DNA of 64,000 nt, from NCBI GenBank assembly GCA_014896235.1, contig JADBKU010000030.1:1-64000 (forward strand), read 5' to 3'. The position numbers and the translations under genes were made by a program. Source of the stretch: a bacterium. GTDB lineage: Bacteria > Desulfobacterota > Binatia > Binatales > Binataceae. Below the pieces are notes generated by a model. The model searched no databases, was not told the origin of the DNA, and worked only from the letters and a program-made list of their open reading frames with translations. Below, one piece after another: positions 26,979 through 36,872 of this stretch; the first letter of the stretch is position 1; each line of letters opens with the position of its first letter.

Positions 26979-27578
26979 TCAGCCGACTTTCGCGGTGCGG
27001 CCCTGAATCACCTCGTCGATCAGGCCGTATTCGACCGCCTCGGCCGGCCCGAGGAAATTGTCGCGATCGGTGTCCTTTTCGATTTTTTTGAACGGCTGCC
27101 CCGTATGCTCGGCGAGTATCTGGTTGAGCAAGTCGCGCAGCCGCAGCGCCTCGCGCGCCTGGATATCGATGTCGGTCGCCTGCCCCTCGAAGCCGCCGGA
27201 AAGCTGATGGATCATGATCCGCGAATGGGGCAACGAGTAACGCCGGCCCTTCGCGCCGGCCGCCAGCAACACGGCGGCCATGCTCGCCGCCTGGCCGACG
27301 CACAGCGTCGAAACCGGCGGCTTGACGAACTGCATCGTGTCGTAAATCGCCAGCCCCGCCGTGACCGAACCGCCCGGCGAGTTGATGTACATGTTGATTT
27401 CCCGCTCGGGATCTTCGGATTCAAGAAACAGAAGCTGCGCCGTCACGAGGTTGGCGAGATCGTCGGTAATCTGCCCGCCTACGAAGATGATCCGGTCCTT
27501 GAGCAGCCGCGAATAGATGTCGTACGACCGCTCTCCGCGACCGGTTTGCTCGACCACGAATGGAACCAGGATACTCAT
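26979..27578 (-). CDS. clpP: ATP-dependent Clp protease proteolytic subunit
   Basis: Serine protease subunit of Clp complexes, partnering ClpX or ClpA. 199 residues, standard length. The catalytic triad is Ser99 in [10 protein letters not shown], His124 in RIMIHQ and Asp173 in KDTDRDNFL. It has the handle and head motifs [18 protein letters not shown] and [10 protein letters not shown]. No clpX is adjacent; upstream on the same strand is lptB, 66 nt away. Confidence 0.98.
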   Translation of the reverse strand: MSILVPFVVEQTGRGERSYDIYSRLLKDRIIFVGGQITDDLANLVTAQLLFLESEDPEREINMYINSPGGSVTAGLAIYDTMQFVKPPVSTLCVGQAASMAAVLLAAGAKGRRYSLPHSRIMIHQLSGGFEGQATDIDIQAREALRLRDLLNQILAEHTGQPFKKIEKDTDRDNFLGPAEAVEYGLIDEVIQGRTAKVG

Positions 27579-27644
27579 GCGGCGATTCTACTCCGCGCGG
27601 GGCGGCGCCGTCGATAAGCGCGTTCGGGGGCCTCGCCGGCCGGC

Positions 27645-28430
27645 CTAAAGCAACCGGAAGCGTTCGCCGAGAAAGACTTCGCGCACGCGCTCGTTGTCGA
27701 CGATTTCGCGCGGCGTGCCTTCGACCAGGATTTTGCCGCCGTGAATCACGTAGGCGCGGTCGATTATCGAGAGAGTTTCCTGCACGTTGTGGTCGGAAAT
27801 CAACACGCCGATTCCCCGCTCTTTCAGGTAGCCGATGATCCGTTGAATTTCGATTACCGTGATCGGATCGATTCCGGCGAACGGCTCGTCGAGGCACAGG
27901 AACAAGGGATCGAGCACCAGCGCCCGCGTGATTTCGACTTTGCGCCGCTCGCCGCCCGAAAGCACTCCCGCTTTGGATTTCGCGACCTTGGCGATATCGA
28001 GTTCGTCGAGCATCGCTTGCAGCCGCGCCTGACGCTCCTCCTCGGTCAGCGGCAGCGTTTCGAGGACCGCAAGCAGATTCTGCTCGACCGTCAACTTGCG
28101 GAATACCGACGGCTCCTGCGGCAAATAGCTGATGCCCCGGCGCGCCCGCTGATACAGCGGCAGCGTCGTGATATCCGTGTCGCCAAGCTTGACCGTGCCG
28201 GAATCGGGCCGCAGCAGCCCGACCAGCATGTAGAAGGTTGTGGTTTTGCCGGCTCCGTTCGGACCCAGCAAGCCGACCACTTCGCCGTTGCCGATCCGCA
28301 CGTCAACGTTGTTCACCACCGCGCGGCCGGAATAGCTCTTGGTGAGGCCGTTGCCGATCAGCGAGGCCTCGCGTCCAGGCTTGGGGTCGGGAATCGCTTC
28401 GGGCCGAATAAGTTTAGGCGTAGCTGTCAT
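27645..28430 (-). CDS. lptB: LPS export ABC transporter ATPase
   Basis: Cytosolic ATPase of the LptB2FG complex that extracts lipopolysaccharide from the inner membrane. 261 residues: Walker A GPNGAGKTT, Q-loop LPQEPSVFRKLTVEQNLLA (an LptB signature), ABC signature LSGGERRKVEI, and Walker B LFLCLDEPFAGIDP followed by the H-loop SDHN. It carries an N-terminal extension of about 25 residues before the usual start (MTATPKLIRPEAIPDPKPG). lptF/G/A/C are not in this window. Confidence 0.94.
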   Translation of the reverse strand: MTATPKLIRPEAIPDPKPGREASLIGNGLTKSYSGRAVVNNVDVRIGNGEVVGLLGPNGAGKTTTFYMLVGLLRPDSGTVKLGDTDITTLPLYQRARRGISYLPQEPSVFRKLTVEQNLLAVLETLPLTEEERQARLQAMLDELDIAKVAKSKAGVLSGGERRKVEITRALVLDPLFLCLDEPFAGIDPITVIEIQRIIGYLKERGIGVLISDHNVQETLSIIDRAYVIHGGKILVEGTPREIVDNERVREVFLGERFRLL

Positions 28431-28592
28431 TTAAGGCGCGTACGATAGTAATACGATGGATTTATCCGGAAAACACACCAAATGGAATCGCTGACGCGCC
28501 AATCAGATACCATTCTTCACAGCCCACGATGATTATACGAATCAGGATACGAAAAAATTTCACTTGAATCGCGAAAATCCGCGCACGTTAAA

Positions 28593-30110
28593 TCAAGGAT
28601 TGAGCCAAGCGCGTCCGTCCTCGGCGATCAGGCGCTCAGCGGCCTCCGGCCCAAAGCTGCCGGCCGGATATTCGTGCAGCGGAAACGCCGGATCCCGGCT
28701 CCATTCGTCGAGAATGGATTGCACGAATTCCCACGATTTCTCGACAAAATTGGCGCTCACGAACAGCGTATGGTCGCCGATCATGACGTCCAGCAGCAAG
28801 CGCTCGTAAGCGTCAGGCGAGGGCCCGGTGAATTCGCTCTCGTAGCGAAGGTTCATCCGCACCGGCCGGATCGCAATATCGAGTCCGGGCTGCTTGGCCA
28901 GCACTTCGAACGAAAAGCCCTCGTCAGGCTGGATTCTGATGGTAAGCGCGTTCGGGGGAATTTTCCGCTCGCGGTTGAACAGAATCCGCGGCACGTCTTT
29001 GAACTGGACGCAGATGATGCTGCCCCGTTCGGGCATCCGCTTGCCGGTGCGCAGATAGAACGGCACGCCGGACCAGCGCCAGTTGTCGATAAACGCCTTG
29101 AGCGCGACGAACGTCTCGGTTCGCGACGCGGCTGGAATTCCCGCTTCCTCGGCATAGCCGGGGACATTCCGGCCGTCGATGCTGCCGGCGCCATAGCGGG
29201 CGCGCACGATCTGGGCACGCGCCGCGCCGGGCGCGATCGGGCGCAGCGCGCGCAGAACGTTGAGCTTGGCGTCGCGGATCGCGTCGGCGTCGAGCGAGAC
29301 CGGAGGATCCATCGCAATCAAGGCCAGCAGTTGCAGCATGTGGTTCTGCACCATGTCGCGCAGGGCGCCCGCCGGGTCGTAGTACATCGCGCGCGTGCCG
29401 ACGCCTTCGCTCTCCGCGACCGTAATCTGCACATGATCGACGTTGCGCGCGCCCCACATCCGCTCGAAAATCGAATTGGCGAACCGCAGCACCATCAGGT
29501 TCTGCACCGTCTCCTTGCCCAGGTAATGGTCGATACGGAAAATCTGCGATTCGTCGAAGTGCTCGCGCAGCGCGGAATCGACCTTGAGCGCGGATTCGAG
29601 GTCGCTGCCGATCGGCTTTTCGACCACCAACCGGGTGAAATTGGCGGCGCCGGGGCGCGCCACCAGACCCGCTTCGGCGAGCCGTTCGGCGCACTCCGTA
29701 ATCGCCTCCGGCGGCACCGAAAGGTAATAGATCCGGTTCGGCGGAAGTCCCCGCGCGGCCTCGATCTCCTCCAACCGGGCTTTGAGCTTGCGGAACCCGT
29801 CCGGTTGATCGAGGCCCGATTGATAATCGAGCCGTGCGGAGAAATCGCGCCAGCATTCGGAATCAAGCTCGAGCCGCGAAAAGCGCGCCGCCGCCTCGCG
29901 CGCGCTCTCGCGAAACTCTTGAACCGTCATCGGACGCCGGGCGAAGCCGAGTACGGCGTAATTCCGCGGCGCGATATTCTCTCCGCACGCATGAAGGTTG
30001 TAGAGCGCCGGAATCAGTTTGCGTTTGGCAAGGTCGCCCGAAGCGCCGAAAATTACGACCGTGCAAGGCGGCGCGGCCTGCGCCTTCGCTATCTGGATGA
30101 ATTCCCGCAT
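28593..30110 (-). CDS. zwf: glucose-6-phosphate 1-dehydrogenase
   Basis: Oxidises glucose-6-phosphate with NADP(+) in the oxidative pentose phosphate pathway. 505 residues from the ATG at 30110. Nucleotide-binding motif VVIFGASGDLAKRKLIPALYNL, active-site RIDHYLGKETVQN and the substrate block VVEKPIGSDL are present. The open frame extends 38 codons further upstream but the conserved protein begins here, behind an AGAGGA box. Transcribed away from the VanZ-like gene. Confidence 0.96.
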   Translation of the reverse strand: MREFIQIAKAQAAPPCTVVIFGASGDLAKRKLIPALYNLHACGENIAPRNYAVLGFARRPMTVQEFRESAREAAARFSRLELDSECWRDFSARLDYQSGLDQPDGFRKLKARLEEIEAARGLPPNRIYYLSVPPEAITECAERLAEAGLVARPGAANFTRLVVEKPIGSDLESALKVDSALREHFDESQIFRIDHYLGKETVQNLMVLRFANSIFERMWGARNVDHVQITVAESEGVGTRAMYYDPAGALRDMVQNHMLQLLALIAMDPPVSLDADAIRDAKLNVLRALRPIAPGAARAQIVRARYGAGSIDGRNVPGYAEEAGIPAASRTETFVALKAFIDNWRWSGVPFYLRTGKRMPERGSIICVQFKDVPRILFNRERKIPPNALTIRIQPDEGFSFEVLAKQPGLDIAIRPVRMNLRYESEFTGPSPDAYERLLLDVMIGDHTLFVSANFVEKSWEFVQSILDEWSRDPAFPLHEYPAGSFGPEAAERLIAEDGRAWLNP

Positions 30111-30295
30111 GTGGACGATTATCCTCTGGAGACTCGCCGGCCGCCATTGACGCCTTGAACGCCGTCCGCCCACCGAACAGAATTGACGGTCGCGGCGCGC
30201 GCCGGAAGTTCGGACGCAGCGCACTAATCGCGATTATGCTTTTCACACGAAAAAACGCCTTGAGCCATAGTCTGGCAAGCGGAGCCAATTAGCGA

Positions 30296-30751
30296 GTGGA
30301 AAACAGCGTGATCGCCGCCGCGCGTCCGGTCAAAGCCAACTCCAACCTGCGTCTCTGGGCGCCGCCGGCCATCTGGATAGTTACGCTGTTCCTGTTTTCG
30401 ACGACGATTTTTTCGGCGGCGAACACCAGCCGGCTCATCGAACCGCTACTGCGCTGGATATTTCCGGCCGCATCGGCGGCGCAGATCGTCTTGATGCACG
30501 GGCTGGTGCGCAAATCGGCGCATTTTTTCAACTATGCTGTGCTTTTCTGGCTTTTGATTCGCGGACCGATGGCGGGCCGGCCGTACGCCGCTCTGGCCTG
30601 CTGCATCCTTTACGCCGCCGTTGACGAAACTCATCAGATTTTCGTTCCCAACCGAACCCCGTCGCCCTACGATGTCGCCCTGGACTCGACCGGCGCCCTG
30701 TTCAGCCGCTTCCTGTATGACGCCGTGCGCGAATTGACCGGCGCGGCGTGA
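30296..30751 (+). CDS. VanZ-like family membrane protein
   Basis: 151-residue integral membrane protein with about four hydrophobic segments. VanZ-family motifs are present: GLVRKSAHFFNYAVLFWLL and DETHQIFVPNRTPSPYDVALDSTGA. The start is a GTG. Function in the family is poorly defined (VanZ itself gives low-level teicoplanin resistance), so no specific role is claimed. It is divergent from zwf with 185 nt between. Confidence 0.85.
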   Translation: MENSVIAAARPVKANSNLRLWAPPAIWIVTLFLFSTTIFSAANTSRLIEPLLRWIFPAASAAQIVLMHGLVRKSAHFFNYAVLFWLLIRGPMAGRPYAALACCILYAAVDETHQIFVPNRTPSPYDVALDSTGALFSRFLYDAVRELTGAA

Positions 30752-30817
30752 TCCGCGCGCGCTGGCGCGCATTCGCCGGCCCGTCAAGCTCGCCGCGCAA
30801 GCGGCGCCTGAGATCGT

Positions 30818-31489
30818 TCATGCGTTGGGATCGAGCGCCGCTGAAATACGGTCCATCCGGTCGTAAAATGCGCGCAGATTAGGCAAATCGGGCGAAATTT
30901 TGTTCTCGCCCCCTATCGTCAAATACGTGAGCTGTCCATAAAGCGCGAAATCGGCATAGCCGATTCGTCCGAGCAAAAAGGCGCGATCGCGCAAGGCGTC
31001 GTCGAGGGGCGACAATTTCCGGTTCGCGGCGGCGAGCAATTCAGCATGGCGGCGAAGCGCGACGTCGCAAAATCCTTCGCCGTACTTGCGTTCCCGAATC
31101 AGCCGGTAAAACGCCTCGCGATCGCGCCCCTGGCGCGCGTAATGGGCGATTTCGTCGGGAATGGCGGCGCGAAACAGCGCGTCTTCGAGTTCCGTGTCGA
31201 AATAACGCGCGAGCGCGAGATGAACGCCGCGCATCTCGGGCGGAAAAATCGTCGGCGTCGGATACAACTCGTCGAGGAGATTGGCGATGCGATCGGAATC
31301 GGCGATCGTCTCGCCGGTTTCGAGCGTCAGCGCCGGAACCATGATTTGTCCGGAGGCGGCCAGCAGTTCCTTGCGCTCCAGATAATCGACCTCGACGATA
31401 TGATAATCGACGCCCTTGAAGTCGAGAATTTTGCGCACCTTGGCGCAAAATGGGCTGGTCGAAAATTGATATAGCGCGAGCGAGCCCAT
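30818..31489 (-). CDS. glutathione S-transferase-like protein
   Basis: 223-residue cytosolic GST fold: thioredoxin-like N-terminal domain with STSPFCAKVRKIL (Ser/Cys of the active-site helix), the cis-proline segment IMVPALTLETGETIADSDRI, and an all-helical C-terminal domain with GRIGYADFALYGQL. The ATG at 31489 follows a GGAGG box and gives the family N-terminus MGSLALYQF; the open frame begins 46 codons earlier. Substrate unknown. Confidence 0.88.
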   Translation of the reverse strand: MGSLALYQFSTSPFCAKVRKILDFKGVDYHIVEVDYLERKELLAASGQIMVPALTLETGETIADSDRIANLLDELYPTPTIFPPEMRGVHLALARYFDTELEDALFRAAIPDEIAHYARQGRDREAFYRLIRERKYGEGFCDVALRRHAELLAAANRKLSPLDDALRDRAFLLGRIGYADFALYGQLTYLTIGGENKISPDLPNLRAFYDRMDRISAALDPNA

Positions 31490-31658
31490 CGTGGATTGTC
31501 CCTCCAGCATCCGCGGCGCCGCGCGCCCCGGACTGGCCATCGTTACCGCGAGAGCATACCAATCCCCGCCGGAACGGGTAACGGCGGCGGACGCAAAATG
31601 GCCGGCGTCACGATCCGCGCCGGCCATTCGGAGATCGAATTACTTGAAAACGCGGCGG

Positions 31659-32555
31659 CTACATCGTCATCCGCGGCGGCTTCATGCCCGTGCCGAGGGT
31701 CTGCTTGAAGACCTTGAACAGGCGATCGATATCCCACGGTCCGTCGCTGTAGATGATTTTATCCGCTTCAAGATGGGTGAAGCGCGAGATGCGGTATCCC
31801 GAAGCGCCGAACGTCTGACCGGTGACATCCGCGGCTTCGTCGCTCGCGAGATAGACGATAATCGGCGGGACATTCGCCGGATCCATCGGCGTGCCCGCGG
31901 CGTTCGACGCTTCGGGACGGGTTCCGGGCAGCCGGCCGGCCGGAATCGTGTCGGTCATCCGGGTCGCGGCGCCGGGCATGATCGCGTTCACCGTGATGTT
32001 GTATTTCTGCAGGGCGACCGCCGAGCTCCAGGTCAGGCCGAGGATGCCCGCTTTCGCCGCCGCATAGTTGGGCTGGCCGGGGGCGCCTTGGGCCGAGTTG
32101 GACGAGAAATTGATGATTCGCCCGAAGCGGCGTTCGCGCATGTGCGCCGTCGCCGGACGCATCGTGCAGAAATGGCCGCGCAGATGCACGCGGATGACCG
32201 CGTCCCACTCTTCGATCGTCATGTTGAAGATCATCCGGTCGCGCAGGATGCCAGCGACGTTCACCAGGATATCGAGCTGGCCAAATTCCTTGATCGCCTG
32301 ATTGACTAGGCTTTCGCCACCCTCGGGCGTCGAGATGTCCTCATGGTTGGGCGACGCCTTGCCGCCGGAAGCCTTGATTTCCTTGACGACATCGTCCGCG
32401 GGCGACGACGGTTCGCGCTGGCCCGCGACCGTGACGCCGAGATCGTTGACGACGACCGCTGCGCCCTGCGCCGCCAGCGCTTTGGCAACCTCACGGCCGA
32501 TACCGCGTCCCCCGCCCGTAACAGCGGCTACTTTTCCCTCGAGATGACGACTCAT
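31659..32555 (-). CDS. short-chain dehydrogenase/reductase (MFE-2-like)
   Basis: 298-residue SDR using NAD(P)(H). Cofactor motif TGGGRGIG, the NVAG motif in ILVNVAGI, the catalytic Ser in INFSSNSAQG, and Tyr/Lys in PNYAAAKAG. The extended C-terminus (YRISRFTHLEADKIIYSDGP) resembles the hydroxyacyl-CoA dehydrogenase domain of peroxisomal MFE-2-type proteins, which suggests an acyl-CoA substrate. The ATG at 32555 has GGAGTG at proper spacing; a GTG nine bases earlier is possible. Confidence 0.88.
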   Translation of the reverse strand: MSRHLEGKVAAVTGGGRGIGREVAKALAAQGAAVVVNDLGVTVAGQREPSSPADDVVKEIKASGGKASPNHEDISTPEGGESLVNQAIKEFGQLDILVNVAGILRDRMIFNMTIEEWDAVIRVHLRGHFCTMRPATAHMRERRFGRIINFSSNSAQGAPGQPNYAAAKAGILGLTWSSAVALQKYNITVNAIMPGAATRMTDTIPAGRLPGTRPEASNAAGTPMDPANVPPIIVYLASDEAADVTGQTFGASGYRISRFTHLEADKIIYSDGPWDIDRLFKVFKQTLGTGMKPPRMTM

Positions 32556-32690
32556 CTGGCTCACTCCATTGCGGCCCCATCGGGGCGAAATTGAATTGCT
32601 CGAAGCGTGAACCGCTTATAGCGCAAATCGCGCCGGATACGGCAACGGATGGTTGGAAACGCCGCCGCATGATCGGCGGCGCCGCGCGCA

Positions 32691-33776
32691 TCAATGCGGA
32701 CCGATCAACAGGCTATGGCGTGGACCGCTATCTTCGGCGGCGGAGTTTTCGACCGGAGCCGCCGGAAATTCGGTCAGGGCGCCGGCGGCGGTCAAACGGC
32801 CGATTTTCCCGGTCGGCTCGGTAAACCAAAGATTGCCATCCGGACCGGCCGTGATAAATCCAGGAAAAACCGTATCAGCCAGATAAATCGAATCGACGCG
32901 CCCGTCCGGAAGAATCGCGCAAACCGCGTGGGCGCGCGGAACTGTGACCCAGACTTTGCCGTCGCGCGTGACGGCGATATCGAAGGGTCTCAGGTTGGGG
33001 GGCAGCGTAAATTCCGATAGCCGGCCGTTCGGGTTCAGCCGGCCCACCCGATTCGCCGCGAGTTCCGTGAACCAAAGCTCGCCGTCGGGCGCCGCGATAA
33101 TGCTGTTCGGGCGGCTGTCGGGATTCGGCAGCGGAAACTCGTCGATCCGGCCGTCCGGCGCCATCCGATCGATCCGGTTCGATTCGTTCTCTGCGAAATA
33201 GAGATTGCCGTCGCGCGCGAACGCGATTCCGGCCGGCCCGCCCGGATGAGGCAGGACATATTCGGTCAACGTGCCCAGCGGAGTGAGCCGCCCGATGCGA
33301 TTGGCCGCGTGCTCGGTGAACCAGAGATTTCCGTCACGGCCGAGAGTGATGCTTGCGGGTCCCGCATTGGGAGTGCGCAGCGGCACGTAGGTATAGGCCC
33401 CGGACGGATCGAGCCGCCCGATGCGATTGCCGGCGGGGTCGGTAAACCACATCGCCTCGTCGGGGCCGGAGACAATCCGTTCCGGGAGCGCGGCGCCAAC
33501 GTTGAACGTCGTCACGGAACCGTCGAGCGCGATACGGCCGATGCGGCTGGCGTGAAATTCCGTGAACCACATCGCGCGGTCGAAGCCGCTTGCGATCGCG
33601 AACGGCGTGACGATCAGTGCGGGCGTTTTGGGCGGCGCCGCTTCAGCTTTGGCGGCCGGCGGCGCCGCGGACGATTTAACCGGCTTGCGAGCGGCGCATC
33701 CCGCCTGCGCCAGCGCAATCACGACGAGCGCGGAGAAGCACAGGCGGCGCATGCGGGAAAGTCCAGGGCGGCGCAT
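32691..33776 (-). CDS. Vgb-like beta-propeller lipoprotein
   Basis: 361 residues: a signal sequence ending LAQAGC (weak lipobox), a Pro/Ala-rich linker to residue about 52, then about six repeats of roughly 42 residues, each with a core like DGNLWFTE..ANRIGRL. This is the virginiamycin B lyase (streptogramin lyase) propeller fold, also used by NHL-type binding proteins. The lyase catalytic residues cannot be verified by eye, and an envelope-anchored binding or sensing role is as likely as antibiotic cleavage. An in-frame ATG at 33752 is an alternative start. Confidence 0.78.
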   Translation of the reverse strand: MRRPGLSRMRRLCFSALVVIALAQAGCAARKPVKSSAAPPAAKAEAAPPKTPALIVTPFAIASGFDRAMWFTEFHASRIGRIALDGSVTTFNVGAALPERIVSGPDEAMWFTDPAGNRIGRLDPSGAYTYVPLRTPNAGPASITLGRDGNLWFTEHAANRIGRLTPLGTLTEYVLPHPGGPAGIAFARDGNLYFAENESNRIDRMAPDGRIDEFPLPNPDSRPNSIIAAPDGELWFTELAANRVGRLNPNGRLSEFTLPPNLRPFDIAVTRDGKVWVTVPRAHAVCAILPDGRVDSIYLADTVFPGFITAGPDGNLWFTEPTGKIGRLTAAGALTEFPAAPVENSAAEDSGPRHSLLIGPH

Positions 33777-33893
33777 CGTGCCGACGAATTAAGCATTCTG
33801 CCGGCCCGAGCGACAGACCTTCATAGCGCGCAATGCTCCATCGCGCCGCGCAATCCGGATTCCGGTGCGGCCGGCGCCGCCGCAATCGCGCGG

Positions 33894-35432
33894 TCAGAAG
33901 CGCCGCGTGCGCTGCGCGATCGCACGGATCGCCGCGACGCGCGCGGCCAAAGCGGGATTTTTCGCCGCGTCCGCGAGCGGATAGGGAAAGCGCCATTTCC
34001 AATTGCTGTCGCCGACCGTGCCGGGAACGTTGATGCGCGCGTCCCATCCGAACAGGTCCGGCGCCGGCGCGAGCGCGAGCCGCGAACGGGCGCCATAGAG
34101 CGCTTCGATGATCGCGAGCGTTGCGCGATCATCGAGGCGCGCGGCTTGCGGATCGACGCCGGCGCCAGCGCCAAGCATCGCGACGAACGCGTCGCGCTCC
34201 GCAGCGGGCGCTGCGCGCCACCATTCGACCAGCGTTTCGGTGTCGTGCGTGCCGGTCGTCGCGACGGAATTTTCGGGATATTGCGCAGGCGGTATGAACG
34301 GTTGGCCGGCTTTATCCCACTCCCGCTCCCAGCGCATCACCTTGTAACCGGGGATTCCGAGCGCCGCCAGCGACCGCCGCACAAACGGCGGGATGACGCC
34401 GAGATCTTCCGCGATCAGTTCCATCTCTCCAGCTTCCTTGCGGATGACGCCGATGATCTCCTCGCCCTGCGCAAGCTGATCCACCGGATCGGCGGGATCG
34501 AAAGCGCCCAGCGCCTCGGGATCGGCGCCGAAACCGTAGGTGCGATAGAGGCCGACGACGTGGTCGATGCGCAGCAGGTCGAAGAGCTGGCGCGCACGGC
34601 GCGTGCGGGCGCGGATCAGGGCGAAGCCGCCCGCGCGCATCGCGCCCCACGCCGGCATCGGCAGGCCCCAGCGCTGGCCGGTGGCGGAAAAGGCGTCTGG
34701 CGGCGCGCCCACCGTGCGCGCGAGATCGAACATCGATTGATTCGCCCATACCTCCGCGCTTTCGCGGCACGGCGAAAAGGCGAGATCGCCGCCCAGCGCC
34801 ACGCCCTTCGCCGCCAGCGCTTTGCGCATCTCGCGCCACTGCCGGTAAGCGATGAACTGGACGTAGGAATAAAAGGAAATTTCGTGTTCAAGCTCGCGCG
34901 CCGCGGCTTGCAGCGCGCGCGGTTCGCGCGCCGCGAGCTCGCGCGGCCACGATTCCCACGCCGACCATCGGTAACGTTCCTTGAGCGCGCGGAACAGCGC
35001 GTAGTCCGGCAGCCAATCGCGTTCGGCAAACGCATACGCGTCGAGTTCGGACCGCTCGTGCGCGGCGGCGCGTTTTTGAAAATAAGCGAACGAGCGCCGC
35101 AGCAATTCGAGCTTGGCGGCGCTGAGCCGCGACGAATCCGGCGGATCGCCCGGCCCCGCCGCGGCGCGCGCGCGCGCCATCGCCGCCGGTCCGATTCCCG
35201 GCAACGCGGCGGACGATATGTAAAGCGGATCGATCGCCAGCACGCTCATCGCGCTGTACGGACTGGTCTCGCCCGGAGCGGTTTCGTCAACGGGCAGAAG
35301 CTGAATCATCCGATGGCCGAGCGCGAGCGCGAGTTCCGCCGCCGGATAAAGCCCGGCGATCTCGCCCCGTCCAAGGTCGTCCGGCGTGCGCGTTGAGAAG
35401 AGTGGAATCAGGATGCCTGCGCTGCGTTTCAC
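33894..35432 (-). CDS. malQ: 4-alpha-glucanotransferase (amylomaltase)
   Basis: GH77 enzyme that transfers alpha-1,4-glucan segments in maltodextrin/glycogen metabolism. 512 residues. The catalytic residues are visible: nucleophile Asp in LLRIDHVVGLYR, acid/base Glu in LIAEDLGVIPP and the third carboxylate Asp in GTHDTETLVEWW. N-terminal RSAGILIPLFSTRTPDDLG and C-terminal NVPGTVGDSNWKWR fit the plant/bacterial DPE1 type. The start is GTG at 35432 with no obvious ribosome binding site. Confidence 0.95.
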   Translation of the reverse strand: MKRSAGILIPLFSTRTPDDLGRGEIAGLYPAAELALALGHRMIQLLPVDETAPGETSPYSAMSVLAIDPLYISSAALPGIGPAAMARARAAAGPGDPPDSSRLSAAKLELLRRSFAYFQKRAAAHERSELDAYAFAERDWLPDYALFRALKERYRWSAWESWPRELAAREPRALQAAARELEHEISFYSYVQFIAYRQWREMRKALAAKGVALGGDLAFSPCRESAEVWANQSMFDLARTVGAPPDAFSATGQRWGLPMPAWGAMRAGGFALIRARTRRARQLFDLLRIDHVVGLYRTYGFGADPEALGAFDPADPVDQLAQGEEIIGVIRKEAGEMELIAEDLGVIPPFVRRSLAALGIPGYKVMRWEREWDKAGQPFIPPAQYPENSVATTGTHDTETLVEWWRAAPAAERDAFVAMLGAGAGVDPQAARLDDRATLAIIEALYGARSRLALAPAPDLFGWDARINVPGTVGDSNWKWRFPYPLADAAKNPALAARVAAIRAIAQRTRRF

Positions 35433-35552
35433 AAAATGCGGGCGCTTCGCGAAAGATCACGATGGAGCGCAAGGCTCCGACGCCGAGCGTAACCGACCGC
35501 GGCGCGTGAGCCTATCGCGCCGCGCATGAGATTCCGGGCGCGGCGGTCGCGC

Positions 35553-36320
35553 TCACGCCGTGGTCCAGCCGCCGTTGGGACTGATTACCTGGCCGACCAT
35601 GAATTTGGCGTCGTCGGACGCCAGATACAGCGCGGCCGCCGCGATATCGGCGGGTTCGCCCATCCGGCCAAGGGGAGTGTTGGCGATCACCCACGCCTTC
35701 GCCTCCGGCTCCAGCGGCGCGGTCATCGGCGTTTCGATAAATCCAGGAGCGATCGCGTTGACGATAACGCCGTGCTTGGCGACTTCAAGCGCGACCGATT
35801 TCGTGAAGCCGATGATGCCGGCCTTAGCCGCGCAATAGTTGGACACGAACGGCAGGCCCGCCGTGCCGGCGATCGATCCTTGGTTGACGATGTGGCCCGA
35901 GCGTTTCGGGATCATCACCTTGAGCGCTTCGCGCGTGCAATAGAAGGTCGCGTCCAGATGGGTCGCGAGCATCAACCGCCAGTCCTCGTCGGTCAGATCG
36001 GTCGTGCCGAGCAATTCAGTGCTTTCGCGGGTGCGGCCGATTCCGGCGTTGTTGACCAGCACGTCGATCGTGCCGAAGGCGGCGAGAAAATCGGCGAACA
36101 TTTTGCGCACCGCCGCGCTGCTCGAAACGTCGGCGACGAACGGACGCGCGACGCCGCCCGCGCGTTCGATTTCGGTGACGACATTCTGCGCCGACTCGGG
36201 CCGTATGTCGTTGACGCCGACCTTCGCGCCCTCGCGCGCGAACAACAGGCCCATCTCGCGGCCGAGTCCTGAACCCGCGCCGGTAATCAGAACGATCTTG
36301 TCCTTCAGCTTCATCGTCAT
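35553..36320 (-). CDS. short-chain dehydrogenase/reductase (FabG-like)
   Basis: 255-residue classical SDR: TGAGSGLGREMG cofactor loop, NNAG in VLVNNAGIGR, catalytic Ser in NQGSIAGTAG, Tyr and Lys in SNYCAAKAG, and the C-terminal GQVISPNGGWTTA as in many 3-oxoacyl-ACP reductase-like proteins. Three possible ATGs lie within 22 bases (36335, 36320, 36314); the choice is arbitrary. Substrate unknown. Confidence 0.88.
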   Translation of the reverse strand: MTMKLKDKIVLITGAGSGLGREMGLLFAREGAKVGVNDIRPESAQNVVTEIERAGGVARPFVADVSSSAAVRKMFADFLAAFGTIDVLVNNAGIGRTRESTELLGTTDLTDEDWRLMLATHLDATFYCTREALKVMIPKRSGHIVNQGSIAGTAGLPFVSNYCAAKAGIIGFTKSVALEVAKHGVIVNAIAPGFIETPMTAPLEPEAKAWVIANTPLGRMGEPADIAAAALYLASDDAKFMVGQVISPNGGWTTA

Positions 36321-36368
36321 CCCGCTTGTTCCCATCGATCGCCGCGGTCTCCGCAGCTCGCACGGCCG

Positions 36369-36743
36369 CTATGGATTGGGCGGCTTGTCCTTCGCCTCTC
36401 TGAGCTGGCGCTTCCAATCGAGCAGGCGCGCCTGCGCGCCAGCCGCTTCGGCCTCTTTGATCATCCCCTTCTTCTGGTAGAACATGCTGAGATTAGTGAA
36501 GGCAAGGATGTCTTCGGGCGCTCGTTCGACATAGCGTTTCGTCACATCGATCGCCGCGTCGAGGTCGCCCTTCGCCTGATAGCACATCGCAAGGCCCGTG
36601 AAGGCGTCGCCGAACGCGGGATCGGCCTCCAGCGCCTGATTGTAAAGCGCGATCGCCTGGTCGTAATTTCCGTCGGCGAACGCCTCGACCGCTTCGTCGC
36701 AGCGATCTTCAGCGGTTCGCCTTGCGTCATCCATTTCGCTCAT
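36369..36743 (-). CDS. tetratricopeptide repeat protein
   Basis: 124-residue soluble protein with about three TPR units, for example EAFADGNYDQAIALYNQALEAD-type followed by GLAMCYQAKGDLDAAI and NLSMFYQKKGMIKEAE. The ATG at 36743 follows GAGG at good spacing. It probably acts as a protein-binding scaffold; no partner is evident from the neighbours. It is co-directional with the SDR gene 48 nt downstream. Confidence 0.85.
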   Translation of the reverse strand: MSEMDDARRTAEDRCDEAVEAFADGNYDQAIALYNQALEADPAFGDAFTGLAMCYQAKGDLDAAIDVTKRYVERAPEDILAFTNLSMFYQKKGMIKEAEAAGAQARLLDWKRQLREAKDKPPNP

Positions 36744-36872
36744 CGCAAACCCTCGCCGTTGGCGTCGCAAAGCCGATAGCGGCGCCGCATCGCTCTTCTA
36801 TATACTACGTAACGGGATCGATAACGATTCATCGCGCGCCGTCCGGATTGTCAAGCGGCGCGATCGCCCACG

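Noticed and set aside
28674..30158. 494-codon open frame antisense to zwf
   Set aside because: Shadow frame; zwf motifs are intact on the other strand.
33246..35396. 716-codon plus-strand open frame antisense to malQ
   Set aside because: Arg/Ala-rich shadow of a gene whose minus strand shows full GH77 catalytic motifs; no ribosome binding site or recognisable domain.
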